Below are positions 8,712 to 17,078 of a DNA stretch of 64,000 nucleotides, one piece after another. The notes under the pieces were generated by a model that worked only from the letters and a program-made list of their open reading frames with translations, made no database searches and was not told where the DNA came from. The translations under genes and the position numbers were made by a program. The number at the start of each line of letters is the position of its first letter. The stretch's first letter is position 1. Source of the stretch: Rhizobium sp. P40RR-XXII (GTDB lineage: Bacteria > Pseudomonadota > Alphaproteobacteria > Rhizobiales > Rhizobiaceae); the NCBI RefSeq assembly GCF_012641405.1, contig NZ_JABAII010000001.1, positions 124,001 to 188,000 of the forward strand, given 5' to 3'.

Positions 8712-9350
8712 ATGGGCGAGAAAACCGAAAAGCTTCTTTCCATTCTGAAACTGCAGCCCGTCGTTCCGGTGCTGATCGTCGATGATGCGAAATCGGCCGT
8801 TCCGCTCGCACGGGCGCTCGTTGCCGGCGGTCTGAAGGCCATCGAGATCACGCTGCGCACGGCCGGCGCGCTCGATGCCATCAGGGCGGTCGCCGAGGAG
8901 GTGGAAGGGGCCGAAGTCGGCGCCGGTACGATCCTCAATGTCAGCCAGTGGGATGCGGCCGTCGAAGCCGGTTCCAAGTTCATCGTCAGCCCCGGCACGA
9001 CGCAGGAACTGCTTGATGTTGCGCGCTCCTCGCATGTGCCGCTGCTGCCGGGTGCCGCAACCGCAAGCGAAGTCATGGCGCTACGGGAAGAGGGCTATAC
9101 GGTGCTCAAGTTCTTCCCGGCCGAACAGGCCGGCGGCGCCTCCTATCTCAAGGCGCTGTCCTCGCCACTCGCCGGTACGATCTTCTGCCCGACCGGCGGT
9201 ATCTCGCTGAAGAATGCGCATGATTATCTTTCGCTGCCGAACGTCATCTGCGTCGGCGGCTCCTGGGTTGCGCCGAAGGAGCTGGTTGCATCAGGCGACT
9301 GGGCCGGCATCACCAAGCTTGCCGCAGAGGCCGCAGCCCTCAAGGGCTGA
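8712..9350 (+). CDS. eda: KDPG/KHG aldolase
   Basis: 2-dehydro-3-deoxy-6-phosphogluconate aldolase (also 4-hydroxy-2-oxoglutarate aldolase), a class I TIM-barrel enzyme closing the Entner-Doudoroff pathway by splitting KDPG into pyruvate and glyceraldehyde-3-phosphate. The 212-residue length is normal. Visible motifs are the Glu-containing EITLRT (about residue 48), the phosphate-binding SPGTTQE, and the Schiff-base Lys in VLKFFPAEQAGG (about residue 136), then PTGGISLKN and GGSWV. An AAAGGAG lies about 11 bases before the ATG. The gene is monocistronic: a strong terminator follows 24 bases after its stop. Confidence 0.96.
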   Translation: MGEKTEKLLSILKLQPVVPVLIVDDAKSAVPLARALVAGGLKAIEITLRTAGALDAIRAVAEEVEGAEVGAGTILNVSQWDAAVEAGSKFIVSPGTTQELLDVARSSHVPLLPGAATASEVMALREEGYTVLKFFPAEQAGGASYLKALSSPLAGTIFCPTGGISLKNAHDYLSLPNVICVGGSWVAPKELVASGDWAGITKLAAEAAALKG

Positions 9351-9373
9351 GAAGCTCGCTCCTATTTGATTTC

Positions 9374-9404
9374 AAGGCGCGCAGGATTTTCTGCGCGCCT
9401 TTTT
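9374..9404 (+). terminator. Rho-independent terminator after eda
   Basis: A perfect 9-bp GC-rich stem (GGCGCGCAG at 9376-9384 with CTGCGCGCC at 9391-9399), a 6-base loop and five T, extended by flanking A/T pairs. It is placed directly behind the KDPG aldolase stop. Confidence 0.92.
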
Positions 9405-9479
9405 GTATGATGCGGATTGGTATTTGCGGTTGCGCTTCCTATCTCCCCTTCACCATCACAAGGACGGAGGACCATCCAT

Positions 9480-10193
9480 ATGATCGACGCCCGCAAGCTT
9501 CTTGACCAGTTCCTGGGATCACAGGTTCCGGGAATGCAAGGAACGGTGAAAGACAGGGCAACGCAGGCCATCAATCTCGCCAGGGATAATCCGATGGCGA
9601 CAAGCGCCATCGCCGGCGTGCTGCTCGGGACGAAGACCGGGCGTCAGGTTGCCGGCAATGCGCTGGCGCTCGGCGGCCTCGCAGCAATCGCCGGACTTGG
9701 CTATCAAGCCTACAAGAATTATCGCGATGGCAATCAGCCGCAGCCGGCACCGCAATCGACGCAGCAGGCCGAGCCGCAGTTCCTGCCGCCGCCATCCGAT
9801 TCCGGCTTCAGCACCGCGCCGGCCGTCGCCAGCAATGATTTTACGCTTTCGCTCGTGCGGGCCATGATCGCGGCCGCCCGAGCCGATGGGCACATCGATG
9901 ATGCTGAGCGTCAACGCATTCTCGGCAAGGTACAGGAAGCCGGTGTCGGGTCGGAGGCGGAGAGCTTTTTCCAGCGCGAGCTTACCAATTCCGTCGATCT
10001 CGATGCCATCGTCGCTTCGGCTCAGACCGAGGAGCAGCGCGTGCAGGTCTATACGGCCTCACGGCTGGCGATTGAGCCGGATTCCCGGGCCGAGCGCGGC
10101 TATCTCGATCTGCTGGCCGGCAGGCTCGGTTTGGCCGACGCCCTGGTCGATCATATCGAGGCGACGGTTGCGGGCGCCAAAGTCCAGCTCTGA
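9480..10193 (+). CDS. DUF533 / TerB-like tellurite resistance family protein
   Basis: A 237-residue protein of the DUF533 (YebE-like) group. The N-terminal part holds a Gly/Ala-rich hydrophobic stretch (about 40-75, TSAIAGVLLGTKTGRQVAG and following) that may insert in the membrane. A Pro/Gln linker follows (about 82-110), then a helical TerB-like domain (about 120-235) with the ARADGHIDDAERQRI segment, which resembles the acidic metal-binding helix of TerB. An upstream frame extension to 9417 was rejected since GGAGG lies at a proper distance before the ATG at 9480. The function of the family is unknown; the TerB link is structural only. It is probably cotranscribed with the small membrane protein that follows after 63 bases. 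Confidence 0.85.
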   Translation: MIDARKLLDQFLGSQVPGMQGTVKDRATQAINLARDNPMATSAIAGVLLGTKTGRQVAGNALALGGLAAIAGLGYQAYKNYRDGNQPQPAPQSTQQAEPQFLPPPSDSGFSTAPAVASNDFTLSLVRAMIAAARADGHIDDAERQRILGKVQEAGVGSEAESFFQRELTNSVDLDAIVASAQTEEQRVQVYTASRLAIEPDSRAERGYLDLLAGRLGLADALVDHIEATVAGAKVQL

Positions 10194-10256
10194 CGGATAG
10201 GGTCGGTTGCCTTTCGGCGGCGGCTGGCCTAAGCCTTCGCCGAAACATTTCATGGC

Positions 10257-10490
10257 ATGCTGGGGATCGGCGATTTGACGGACAAAAAAAGCGAAACCCG
10301 CTCGGCGGCGATCGCCGCCGGCATTATTTTGGTGGTTGCAACGGTCGCACTTTACCTGATGCCGAACGTCATCGTCTGGCTCGGAACCATCTCGCCGTGG
10401 CTCGGCACCGGCTTCGGCGTTTTGGTCATCCTGGCCTTCTTCCTGGTGTTCTGGCTGAGAGCCCGCTATCAGAGACGCAAAGGGTCGTAA
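10257..10490 (+). CDS. Small two-TM membrane protein, unknown function
   Basis: A 77-residue protein with two hydrophobic segments (about 20-38 and 48-67), a charged N-terminus (DKKSETRS) and a basic C-terminal tail (RARYQRRKGS), consistent with a hairpin in the inner membrane. No family is recognised. It lies downstream of the DUF533 gene on the same strand and converges on the NicO gene. Coding status is supported by TM structure and codon use; the weak ribosome site leaves some doubt about the exact start. Confidence 0.65.
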   Translation: MLGIGDLTDKKSETRSAAIAAGIILVVATVALYLMPNVIVWLGTISPWLGTGFGVLVILAFFLVFWLRARYQRRKGS

Positions 10491-10532
10491 ATCCTGATGC
10501 GGGGCTACCCCTGAAGTCTTCCGGAAATTGCT

Positions 10533-11639
10533 TCAGTTCTGAAGCGAAGCACCCAACAGGATGACTCCGGTGCCGATGACCAGCAGCGCGCCGAGAATCT
10601 CGATGCCGTTGCCGACCCAGGCCGAAAGCCTCGAGCCGCTGCCAGTGAAGCGGACGGCGGTGCTTTTCGCGAAGACGGCGATGATGGCAAGCAGCGAGAC
10701 GGTCAGCGCCGTGCCGATGGACATGGCCAGCACGGACAGAAGCCCGCCGAGATAGAGCCCGTTCAACATCGAAAAGGTCATGACCAGCAGTGCGCCGGAA
10801 CATGGGCGCAGCCCGACGGCAATGATGGCCGACCAGGCTTCGCGGACACTGAATTTCTCGTTCGACAACATCTTCGGATCGGGAAGATGGGCGTGGCCGC
10901 ATGCTTCGCAATAGGCGCCATCGCCGGTCGCATGGGCGGGATCATAGCATTGATAGCCGCTGGCCGCCGGCATCGTCGCGCGGGCAAAACCTCTTGCCGA
11001 ATCCGTGCCCGTCGCCGCCCCTTCGAACAGCGAGAGGCCGATTGGGCCGGCCGATGTCGCCAGCAACATCTCTTGACGCTGCGCCTGGCTCTGCAGCATC
11101 GCCCGCAGCTTGCGGAACAGCAGCCAGCTGCCGAACAGGATGACCATGACGAAGCTGGTAATTTCCATGGCGTTTGTCGCCATCGTCATGGTGATGCCGG
11201 AGCCGCGCAGCACGAAATAGGCGGCGCCCACGACAAGGACGGCGACAAGGCCCTGGATGAGGGCGGAGACGAACGAGATGCCGATGCCGCGTTTCAGCTC
11301 GATCTCGTTGGCAACCATGTAGGAGGAGATGACAGCCTTGCCGTGGCCTGGGCCGGCGGCGTGAAAAATGCCATAGGCGAAGGAAAGCCCGATCAGCGTC
11401 CAGAGCTGCCAGGGATCCTCACGCATGGCTTCGATGGACTTGGTGAGCGCCCGATAGAAAGCCTGCTGCTCGTAGTTCACGTAGAGAAAGATCGGCGCAA
11501 GCGGGCCGCCGATCGGCTGGAAGCTCGGTTCCGCCGTGCCGATACCGAGCGGCGAGCCTGCGGCATGCGCCAGGCCGGCGGCCGCCAAAAGGGCGAGCGC
11601 TGCGGTCGGCGCGAGCTTCCTTAGTCTCGAAATCAGCAT
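10533..11639 (-). CDS. NicO/RcnA-type nickel/cobalt transporter
   Basis: Inner-membrane protein of 368 residues with a signal-like N-terminus (to about AHAAGS, residue 29) and six or more hydrophobic segments. The HAAGPGHGKAVISSYM motif (about residue 95) is the metal-binding His signature of the NicO family, which includes RcnA efflux pumps and HoxN-like uptake proteins. A cytoplasmic Cys/His-rich loop (YCEACGHAHLPD, about residue 245) may bind metal. GLRPCSGALLVMTF marks the second conserved block. Its start overlaps the DUF1007 gene by seven bases, a pairing seen repeatedly in proteobacteria. Direction of transport (import or export) cannot be told from sequence. Confidence 0.88.
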   Translation of the reverse strand: MLISRLRKLAPTAALALLAAAGLAHAAGSPLGIGTAEPSFQPIGGPLAPIFLYVNYEQQAFYRALTKSIEAMREDPWQLWTLIGLSFAYGIFHAAGPGHGKAVISSYMVANEIELKRGIGISFVSALIQGLVAVLVVGAAYFVLRGSGITMTMATNAMEITSFVMVILFGSWLLFRKLRAMLQSQAQRQEMLLATSAGPIGLSLFEGAATGTDSARGFARATMPAASGYQCYDPAHATGDGAYCEACGHAHLPDPKMLSNEKFSVREAWSAIIAVGLRPCSGALLVMTFSMLNGLYLGGLLSVLAMSIGTALTVSLLAIIAVFAKSTAVRFTGSGSRLSAWVGNGIEILGALLVIGTGVILLGASLQN

Positions 11640-12292
11640 TCGACGTCTATCCGCGTTGCGAAGAGTTTCGACATGGTCGTTCCCGTCGGATCGTTGAAGA
11701 AGGCATCCGTCAATGTCGATCTGTTCTCGGCGATAACCTCGTCCGGATTGGGGCGGACGACCTTCTGCCTACAGCTTTTGAAGGCATCGCCCTCCGTCAC
11801 CAGCTCATTGTCGCCCGGGAAATCGATGGAAGTGTAGAGCGTCGGGTCGTAAATGCCGAAGCTCAGCTTGTTGCCCTTGGCGAGCGGCATTGGCTCCGAC
11901 GGCTTGACGGCGAAGAACATCAGGAGCTGGCCGTCGCGGTAATCGACATTGATGACATCAGGCTTGTTCACCTTGATCGTTTTGCCGTTCAGCGTCAGGT
12001 TCGTGTAGTAGTCGTAGTCGGCAAGCGACTCGCGCACTGTCTTGCCGACCTCCTTCAGCTCGTCCGGGTCGAGCTTCAGATTGGTGTTCTTGTCGAAATC
12101 CATCAGTACGGAAGAGGAGAATACCTCGTCGAAGCGCCAGACGTTGCGCAGCTCCTGCACATTGCCGTCCGGGCCTGCCAGCACTTCCAGGCGGGCTTCC
12201 ACGAAAATATGCGGATGCGCGGATGCCGCGGCGGGCGCAAGGAGCAGGCCGCCGGTCAGGGCAAGAGCATAGGCGGTCGTGGATTTTTTCAT
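11633..12292 (-). CDS. DUF1007 periplasmic partner of the metal transporter
   Basis: A 219-residue exported protein of the DUF1007 family, often encoded with NicO transporters. A cleavable signal peptide ends at about ASAHPH (residue 23), followed by HPHIFVEARLEV, where two His near the mature N-terminus are suitable metal ligands. The rest is rich in beta strands, with acidic motifs such as DFDKNTNLKLDPDELKEVG (about 85-103) resembling an EF-hand-like loop. A start at ATG 12316 (eight residues more) is also possible; neither has a strong ribosome site. It overlaps the transporter gene by seven bases, implying coupled expression. The role is inferred as periplasmic metal delivery. Confidence 0.85.
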   Translation of the reverse strand: MKKSTTAYALALTGGLLLAPAAASAHPHIFVEARLEVLAGPDGNVQELRNVWRFDEVFSSSVLMDFDKNTNLKLDPDELKEVGKTVRESLADYDYYTNLTLNGKTIKVNKPDVINVDYRDGQLLMFFAVKPSEPMPLAKGNKLSFGIYDPTLYTSIDFPGDNELVTEGDAFKSCRQKVVRPNPDEVIAENRSTLTDAFFNDPTGTTMSKLFATRIDVEC

Positions 12293-12383
12293 GCGTCCGA
12301 TAGGTTTCGTGAGCATCGATTCACTTCGTTTTCTGGTCAGGAAATGAGACGGAATTGGGACCGGCTCGCCAGCCTTGCGTCGT

Positions 12384-13277
12384 TCAGCCGTGCTTGCGGA
12401 ACCAGTTGTGCAGGTAGTCCACAAAGATGCGCACCTTGGCCGGGAGATAGCGCCGGTGCGGATAGACCGCATAGATGCCGCGATCGGTGGGAAGGTAGTC
12501 GTTGAACAAGGTCAGCAATTGCCCGCTTTCGATCGCCTTGCGGCCGATGAAATCCGGGACGACGGCAACGCCGAGATCGGAAAGCGCGGCGCGCAGCGTC
12601 GCATGCGGGCTGTTGACTTCGAGCGTGCCGTTGATGGCGACGTTGAAGGTGGTGCTGTCGGCATCGACGAAGCGAATATTGCCTTGCGAGCGGGTGTTGG
12701 TATCGATGATGAAAGGCACGCGCGCAAGATCGCTCGGGCGCTCCAGCGTCGGATAGCGGTCGAGGAACGCCTGGGTTGCGCAGAGATGGATTCGGAAGTC
12801 CGAGATCTTGCGGGCAATCATGCCGGAATCCTCGAGCTTGGTGATGCGCACCGCGACATCGAAGCCTTCCTCGATCAGATCCACGAAACGGTCGTCGGCG
12901 GAGATTTCCAGCGCGAGATCGGGGTTCTCCTTGGCGAAGTCGATCAGCGATTGCCCGACATCGGCGTCGACGAAGGTGCGCGGCACTGAAACGCGCAGCC
13001 GACCTTTAAGCTGCTGGTTGTTCTCGCGCACAAGGTCGGCAAGATTGTCGATCTCCTTCAATATGTCGGAGGCGGTACGATAATAGGTATGGCCCGCTTC
13101 CGTCATGGAGAACTGGCGGGTCGTGCGGTTGAGCAGGAGCGCGCCGAGCTCGTCCTCCAGCTCGCGGACATATTTCGACAGCAGCGCCTTGGAACGCCCG
13201 GTCTTGCGCGCGGCGGCCGAAAATCCCTCGGCTTCCACCACGTCGATGAAGGCGCGAATCCGGGTCAAAGTATCCAT
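12384..13277 (-). CDS. LysR family transcriptional regulator
   Basis: A 297-residue LysR-type regulator. The N-terminal winged helix (about residues 1-60) contains FIDVVEAEGFSAAARKTGRS and LSKYVRELEDELGALLLNRT, followed by the substrate-binding domain (about 90-295). The start at ATG 13277 was chosen because MDTLTRIRAFIDVVE is the typical LysR N-terminus; the frame extends 19 codons upstream without similarity. It is divergent from the decarboxylase gene across a 529-base spacer and also lies about 90 bases upstream of the DUF1007-NicO pair on the same strand, so either could be its target. Effector unknown. Confidence 0.93.
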   Translation of the reverse strand: MDTLTRIRAFIDVVEAEGFSAAARKTGRSKALLSKYVRELEDELGALLLNRTTRQFSMTEAGHTYYRTASDILKEIDNLADLVRENNQQLKGRLRVSVPRTFVDADVGQSLIDFAKENPDLALEISADDRFVDLIEEGFDVAVRITKLEDSGMIARKISDFRIHLCATQAFLDRYPTLERPSDLARVPFIIDTNTRSQGNIRFVDADSTTFNVAINGTLEVNSPHATLRAALSDLGVAVVPDFIGRKAIESGQLLTLFNDYLPTDRGIYAVYPHRRYLPAKVRIFVDYLHNWFRKHG

Positions 13278-13806
13278 GATGTAGCCCCCGTTAACTGTTT
13301 CCGGATGTTGAACAAAACGCGTCGATTTGTTCAATTATTTTTTTGGACCGCGGCGAAAAAATTTCTTGATTATGACCGCGAATGCACCTATTTCGGGGTC
13401 AGCCCAAAGTCGCACGTGCCCGTGGGTGTCCGCCGATCCTCGATGTGGTGAGAAAATCGGTAAGGTACCTGGAATTAACCCCTCCAGTCGCTATTCCGGC
13501 CAACCGGAAAATGCGAGGACATCTGAAGCAACGACGGTGCGGGCCTTTTTGTTCTCTCCCGGCTTTCCATCAGCCGGGGTTACTGAAGAGGCACACCTTC
13601 ATTGCCGGAAGTGCGGTTGGGATCATCCCTCCAATCCATGGCAGACAAAGCGAATTAGCGCCGCTTGCGGCACTCGTTCATTATCCGCGCTTCGCGCATT
13701 TGCACGGTACCGGGGTCTCCACCGGCTGGTTCCTGAGCGAATGAGCGTCGCCCTTTGTCCTCTGGGTCTTTCTCCCGGAGCCTTTGGAATTGAAAAGGGA
13801 ATTGAC
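13278..13806 (+). promoter_or_regulatory. Long 5' leader of odc2, possible speF-type RNA
   Basis: A 529-base gene-free stretch separates the LysR start from the decarboxylase start. It holds several hairpins, the clearest being CCCGGCT (13558-13564) with AGCCGGG (13572-13578) around seven bases, plus a GCGC-rich hairpin near 13697. A six-codon open frame (MADKAN, 13638-13658) is present. The speF RNA motif (Corbino et al.) is an established leader upstream of ornithine decarboxylase genes in alphaproteobacteria, so this leader is a good candidate; the consensus could not be aligned here. The last in-frame upstream ATG (13741) was rejected as a start because AAGGGA precedes the ATG at 13807. 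Confidence 0.45.
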
Positions 13807-14940
13807 ATGACCACGCAACGTATTCGCGACTTTCTCGCTACCCGACGTCCGGACGGTCCCTGCCTGGTGGTTGATCTCGATGTCGTCCGCGACAATTTTC
13901 ACGCCTTCCGTCATGCCATGCCGGACAGCGCCATCTACTATGCCGTCAAGGCCAACCCGGCTCCGGAAGTGCTGCGCCTGCTCGCAAGCCTCGGTTCCAA
14001 CTTCGATTGCGCTGGTGTCGCTGAAATCGAAATGGCGCTTGATGCCGGTGCGACCGCTGAGCGCATTTCCTATGGCAACACAATCAAGAAGGAGCGCGAT
14101 ATCGCCCGTGCGCATGCACTCGGTATCAACCTCTTCGCCGTCGACAGCCACGAGGAAGTCGAGAAGATTTCCCGTGCCGCCCCCGGCGCCCGCGTGTTCT
14201 GCCGCGTCCTGACGGATGGCGAGGGGGCTGAATGGCCGCTGTCGCGCAAGTTCGGCTGCGTCCCGCAGATGGCCGTCGACGTTCTCGTCTACGCCCATCA
14301 GCTGGGTCTGGAATCTTATGGCGTGTCTTTCCACGTCGGCTCGCAGATGACCAAGGTCGATGCCTGGGATGCTGCTCTGGCCGATGCCAAGCGCGTCTTC
14401 GTTTCGCTCGCCAAGCAGGGCATCCACCTGCAGATGGTCAACATGGGCGGCGGTTTCCCGACCAAGTACCTGCGCGACGTTCCCTCGGCCGAAGCCTATG
14501 GCAAGGCGATCTTTGCGTCCCTGCGCGCCCATTTCGGCAACCAGATCCCGCACACGATCATCGAGCCGGGCCGCGGCATGGTCGGCAATGCCGGCGTGAT
14601 CAAGGCTGAAGTCGTCCTGATTTCGAAGAAGTCGGACAATGACGCCGCTCGGTGGGTTTTCCTCGACATCGGCAAGTTCGGTGGTCTCGCCGAAACCATG
14701 GATGAGGCGATCCGCTACCCGATCCGCACGGTGCGCGACGGCGACGAAATGGAGCCCTGCGTCATTGCCGGCCCGACCTGCGATTCGGCCGACGTGCTCT
14801 ATGAGAAGAACCTCTATCCGCTGCCGGTGTCGCTCACCATCGGCGACGAGGTCCTGATCGAAGGCACCGGCGCCTACACCACGACCTACTCGGCTGTGGC
14901 GTTCAACGGCTTCGATCCGCTCAAGGCCTACATTATCTAA
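13807..14940 (+). CDS. odc2: Ornithine/lysine decarboxylase (group IV, PLP)
   Basis: Eukaryotic-type (alanine-racemase fold) PLP decarboxylase of 377 residues that makes putrescine from ornithine and probably cadaverine from lysine. The PLP Lys is in YAVKANPAPEVL (about residue 47); the glycine-rich phosphate loop is in MGGGFPTKY; EPGRGMVGNAG binds PLP; and the catalytic Cys is in GPTCDSADVLYE (about residue 320). Length and motifs match rhizobial Odc2 proteins. AAGGGA sits six bases before the ATG. A long structured leader precedes it and a GNAT acetyltransferase gene follows 112 bases downstream. Preference for ornithine versus lysine cannot be read from the sequence. Confidence 0.94.
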   Translation: MTTQRIRDFLATRRPDGPCLVVDLDVVRDNFHAFRHAMPDSAIYYAVKANPAPEVLRLLASLGSNFDCAGVAEIEMALDAGATAERISYGNTIKKERDIARAHALGINLFAVDSHEEVEKISRAAPGARVFCRVLTDGEGAEWPLSRKFGCVPQMAVDVLVYAHQLGLESYGVSFHVGSQMTKVDAWDAALADAKRVFVSLAKQGIHLQMVNMGGGFPTKYLRDVPSAEAYGKAIFASLRAHFGNQIPHTIIEPGRGMVGNAGVIKAEVVLISKKSDNDAARWVFLDIGKFGGLAETMDEAIRYPIRTVRDGDEMEPCVIAGPTCDSADVLYEKNLYPLPVSLTIGDEVLIEGTGAYTTTYSAVAFNGFDPLKAYII

Positions 14941-15052
14941 GGTCCCTAAGGGTCTAAAGTTCGATAAAGCCGCCCCCGTAGCCAGCCGGGGCGGCACCCT
15001 CACAATAGTCTGTCACCGCCGCTGATAACGGTATTGGGCACGGGAGGCCAAA

Positions 15053-15643
15053 ATGGCCGCTGTTCTTGATTCTGTCCGCGCATTCTTTGCGCCCACAACT
15101 TTCACCCTCGACCTGGAAAATGCAGGCGATGTCGTCGCGCGCGAAAACCTGCTGGATCGCGCCATGGGTCCCGGCCGCCGCAAGAAGTCGTCGGAAAAGC
15201 TGCGCCAGGGCCGCGTGCCGGCCGAAGGCCTGGCACTGGTCGCGCGCGATCGTGCCGGTCATGTCGTCGGCACGGTCCGTTTGTGGAACGTCGAAGCCGG
15301 CGTCGATCGCGAGACTCGTCCCGTCGATGCGCTGCTGCTCGGCCCGCTGGCCGTCGATCCTGCCTATGAAGGCAAGGGCATGGGCTCGGCACTGATGCGC
15401 GCAGCCATCATGGAAGCCAAGAAGCGCGGTCACGGCGCGATCCTGCTCGTCGGCGATGCGCCCTACTACGAGCGCTTCGGCTTCTTTGCCGCAAAGACCC
15501 GCCATCTCGTCATGCCCGGCCCGTTCCAGCGCGAGCGCTTCCTTGCTCTCGAGCTCAAGGACGGCTGGCTGGACAGTACAGCAGGCATGGTTGTCGCCAG
15601 CGGCCGCAAGCTTGCACAGCCGCCGATATCAAAGGCTGCGTAA
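15053..15643 (+). CDS. GNAT family N-acetyltransferase
   Basis: A 196-residue GNAT-fold acetyltransferase. The acetyl-CoA pyrophosphate loop is YEGKGMGSALMRAA (about residues 105-118), preceded by the beta-4 strand LLLGPLAVDP and followed by ILLVGDAPYYERFGF, which is typical of the YhbS-like subgroup. GGGAGG is about five bases ahead of the ATG. It follows odc2 on the same strand, so acetylation of a polyamine or amino acid is a reasonable guess, but nothing in the sequence fixes the acceptor. An alternative is protein acetylation. It is convergent with the cytochrome c peroxidase gene. Confidence 0.88.
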   Translation: MAAVLDSVRAFFAPTTFTLDLENAGDVVARENLLDRAMGPGRRKKSSEKLRQGRVPAEGLALVARDRAGHVVGTVRLWNVEAGVDRETRPVDALLLGPLAVDPAYEGKGMGSALMRAAIMEAKKRGHGAILLVGDAPYYERFGFFAAKTRHLVMPGPFQRERFLALELKDGWLDSTAGMVVASGRKLAQPPISKAA

Positions 15644-15700
15644 AACGCCCGAACAGCTTTGAGGTTTCATACGCCTTCGCCCATCCGGGCGGAGGCGCTT

Positions 15701-17059
15701 CTAATTGGCGGCCTTCACGCTGTCCTTTGCCGGGTCGTAGCCATCCGTCAGCGTCTTCAGAAAGGCGACGACATCGGCGATCTCCCTGTCGTTCAGGGCA
15801 GGAGCTTCGCCGAGCTTGCGGTTCATCGGCGCGTCGATAACGTCGATGTTGGCTTGGTACTGCACCGGCAGATCATCGTATTTCAGCGCCTTGCCGCTCG
15901 CATCCTTCGGATAGATCTCCTCGGGATTGGTGTCGCGCTCGACGTAGAAACGGGTCACATCCTCAAGGGTCCGGTAGACGCCATTGTGGAAGAAGACATG
16001 GCGGGTGGCGACGTTGCGAAGTGTCGGCGTCTTGAACAGCCCGCAATTCTGCTGCTGGGCGGAATAGGTATCGTTGCGTAGCGGGCCGCAGATGCCGGTG
16101 TCGTAATAGTGCGCATCGGCATTGGCCGGAATGGCTGGATTGCGCGGCGCGCCCAGGGCCTCGAACTCGAAATCGGTGAAATTCGGCATCTGCCCGTCAC
16201 CGGTCATCTTGTCGAGATGGCAGGAGGCGCAATTGCCCTTGTTCGCATCGTCGAACAGCTTCAATCCCCGGGCTTCTGCATCCGTCAGCACTGCCTTGCC
16301 CCGCAGATAGTCGTCGTACTTGCTCGTATAGGGATGGAAGGAGAGTTCCTCGATCTGGTAGCGGGCAAGTGCAAAGCCAATTTCCGAAATCGTCATGTCC
16401 TGATCGTTGGCGACGTTGTCGCCGAAGAGCGCTGAAATATCCTTGCCATACCCCTTCTTCAGCTTGGCATAGACAGTTGCCGCATCGGCATTCGCCATTT
16501 CGAAGGGCGAGATCATCGGCTGCAAGGCCTGCTCTTCCAGCGAATCGACGCGCCCATCCCAGAACATGCCGCCCTGCGGCACGAGGTTCGCGACGGCCGC
16601 ATCGGCCTTGGCGACGGCCTGGGCTGTCAGCGAGCCAGCGACCGCGGCAGGAGCATTGGCCAGAGCCACGCCCGATGCTTCCGTCATCGGTGAGGCTTCC
16701 GCAGCCTCGTCCGCAGCGCTTTCCTCCCCGATCGAGAAGGAAGGCGTCGACATCTTGTAGGCGAGGCTGGGCACTGCGCGGATACCAGGCTGATCGAGAT
16801 GCGGGCCGCCGAACTGGACGGCGCGGTCGTTGGCGGGCGCGTAGTGGTTGGCGGGATCGTGGCAGGTCGCGCAGGACATCTGGCCGCCGCCCGAGAGCGA
16901 CGGATCGAAGAACAGCCTCTTGCCGAGCTGCGCTACCGCGCTCAGCGGCGCCCGGTCGTCATAGCCGGCCGGTTCGCTTGCCATGCCGACGGCCGCACCC
17001 GCGAGCGAAAGGCCCGCGAGTGCGAGGAGCGGCAGGAGACGACGGTTGATCGAGGGCAT
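15701..17059 (-). CDS. Di-haem cytochrome c peroxidase, periplasmic
   Basis: Exported di-haem peroxidase of the CcpA/MauG superfamily, 452 residues. A signal peptide covers about residues 1-28 (LLPLLALAGLSLAGAAVGMA). Two haem-binding CxxCH motifs are present: CATCHDP (about residue 62) and CASCHLD (about residue 280). An Ala/Ser-rich insertion (about 105-155) lies before FWDGR, as in some homologues. The family reduces H2O2 with electrons from cytochrome c, or oxidises protein substrates in the MauG branch. The ATG at 17059 was chosen over a GTG three codons upstream. It follows the phosphoesterase gene by 19 bases, so the two form an operon. The physiological substrate is not evident. Confidence 0.92.
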   Translation of the reverse strand: MPSINRRLLPLLALAGLSLAGAAVGMASEPAGYDDRAPLSAVAQLGKRLFFDPSLSGGGQMSCATCHDPANHYAPANDRAVQFGGPHLDQPGIRAVPSLAYKMSTPSFSIGEESAADEAAEASPMTEASGVALANAPAAVAGSLTAQAVAKADAAVANLVPQGGMFWDGRVDSLEEQALQPMISPFEMANADAATVYAKLKKGYGKDISALFGDNVANDQDMTISEIGFALARYQIEELSFHPYTSKYDDYLRGKAVLTDAEARGLKLFDDANKGNCASCHLDKMTGDGQMPNFTDFEFEALGAPRNPAIPANADAHYYDTGICGPLRNDTYSAQQQNCGLFKTPTLRNVATRHVFFHNGVYRTLEDVTRFYVERDTNPEEIYPKDASGKALKYDDLPVQYQANIDVIDAPMNRKLGEAPALNDREIADVVAFLKTLTDGYDPAKDSVKAAN

Positions 17060-17078
17060 TTCCGTCACCCTTATGGTT

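Noticed and set aside
13638..13658. Six-codon upstream open frame in the odc2 leader
   Set aside because: It has no ribosome site and could occur by chance, so it is only mentioned with the leader.
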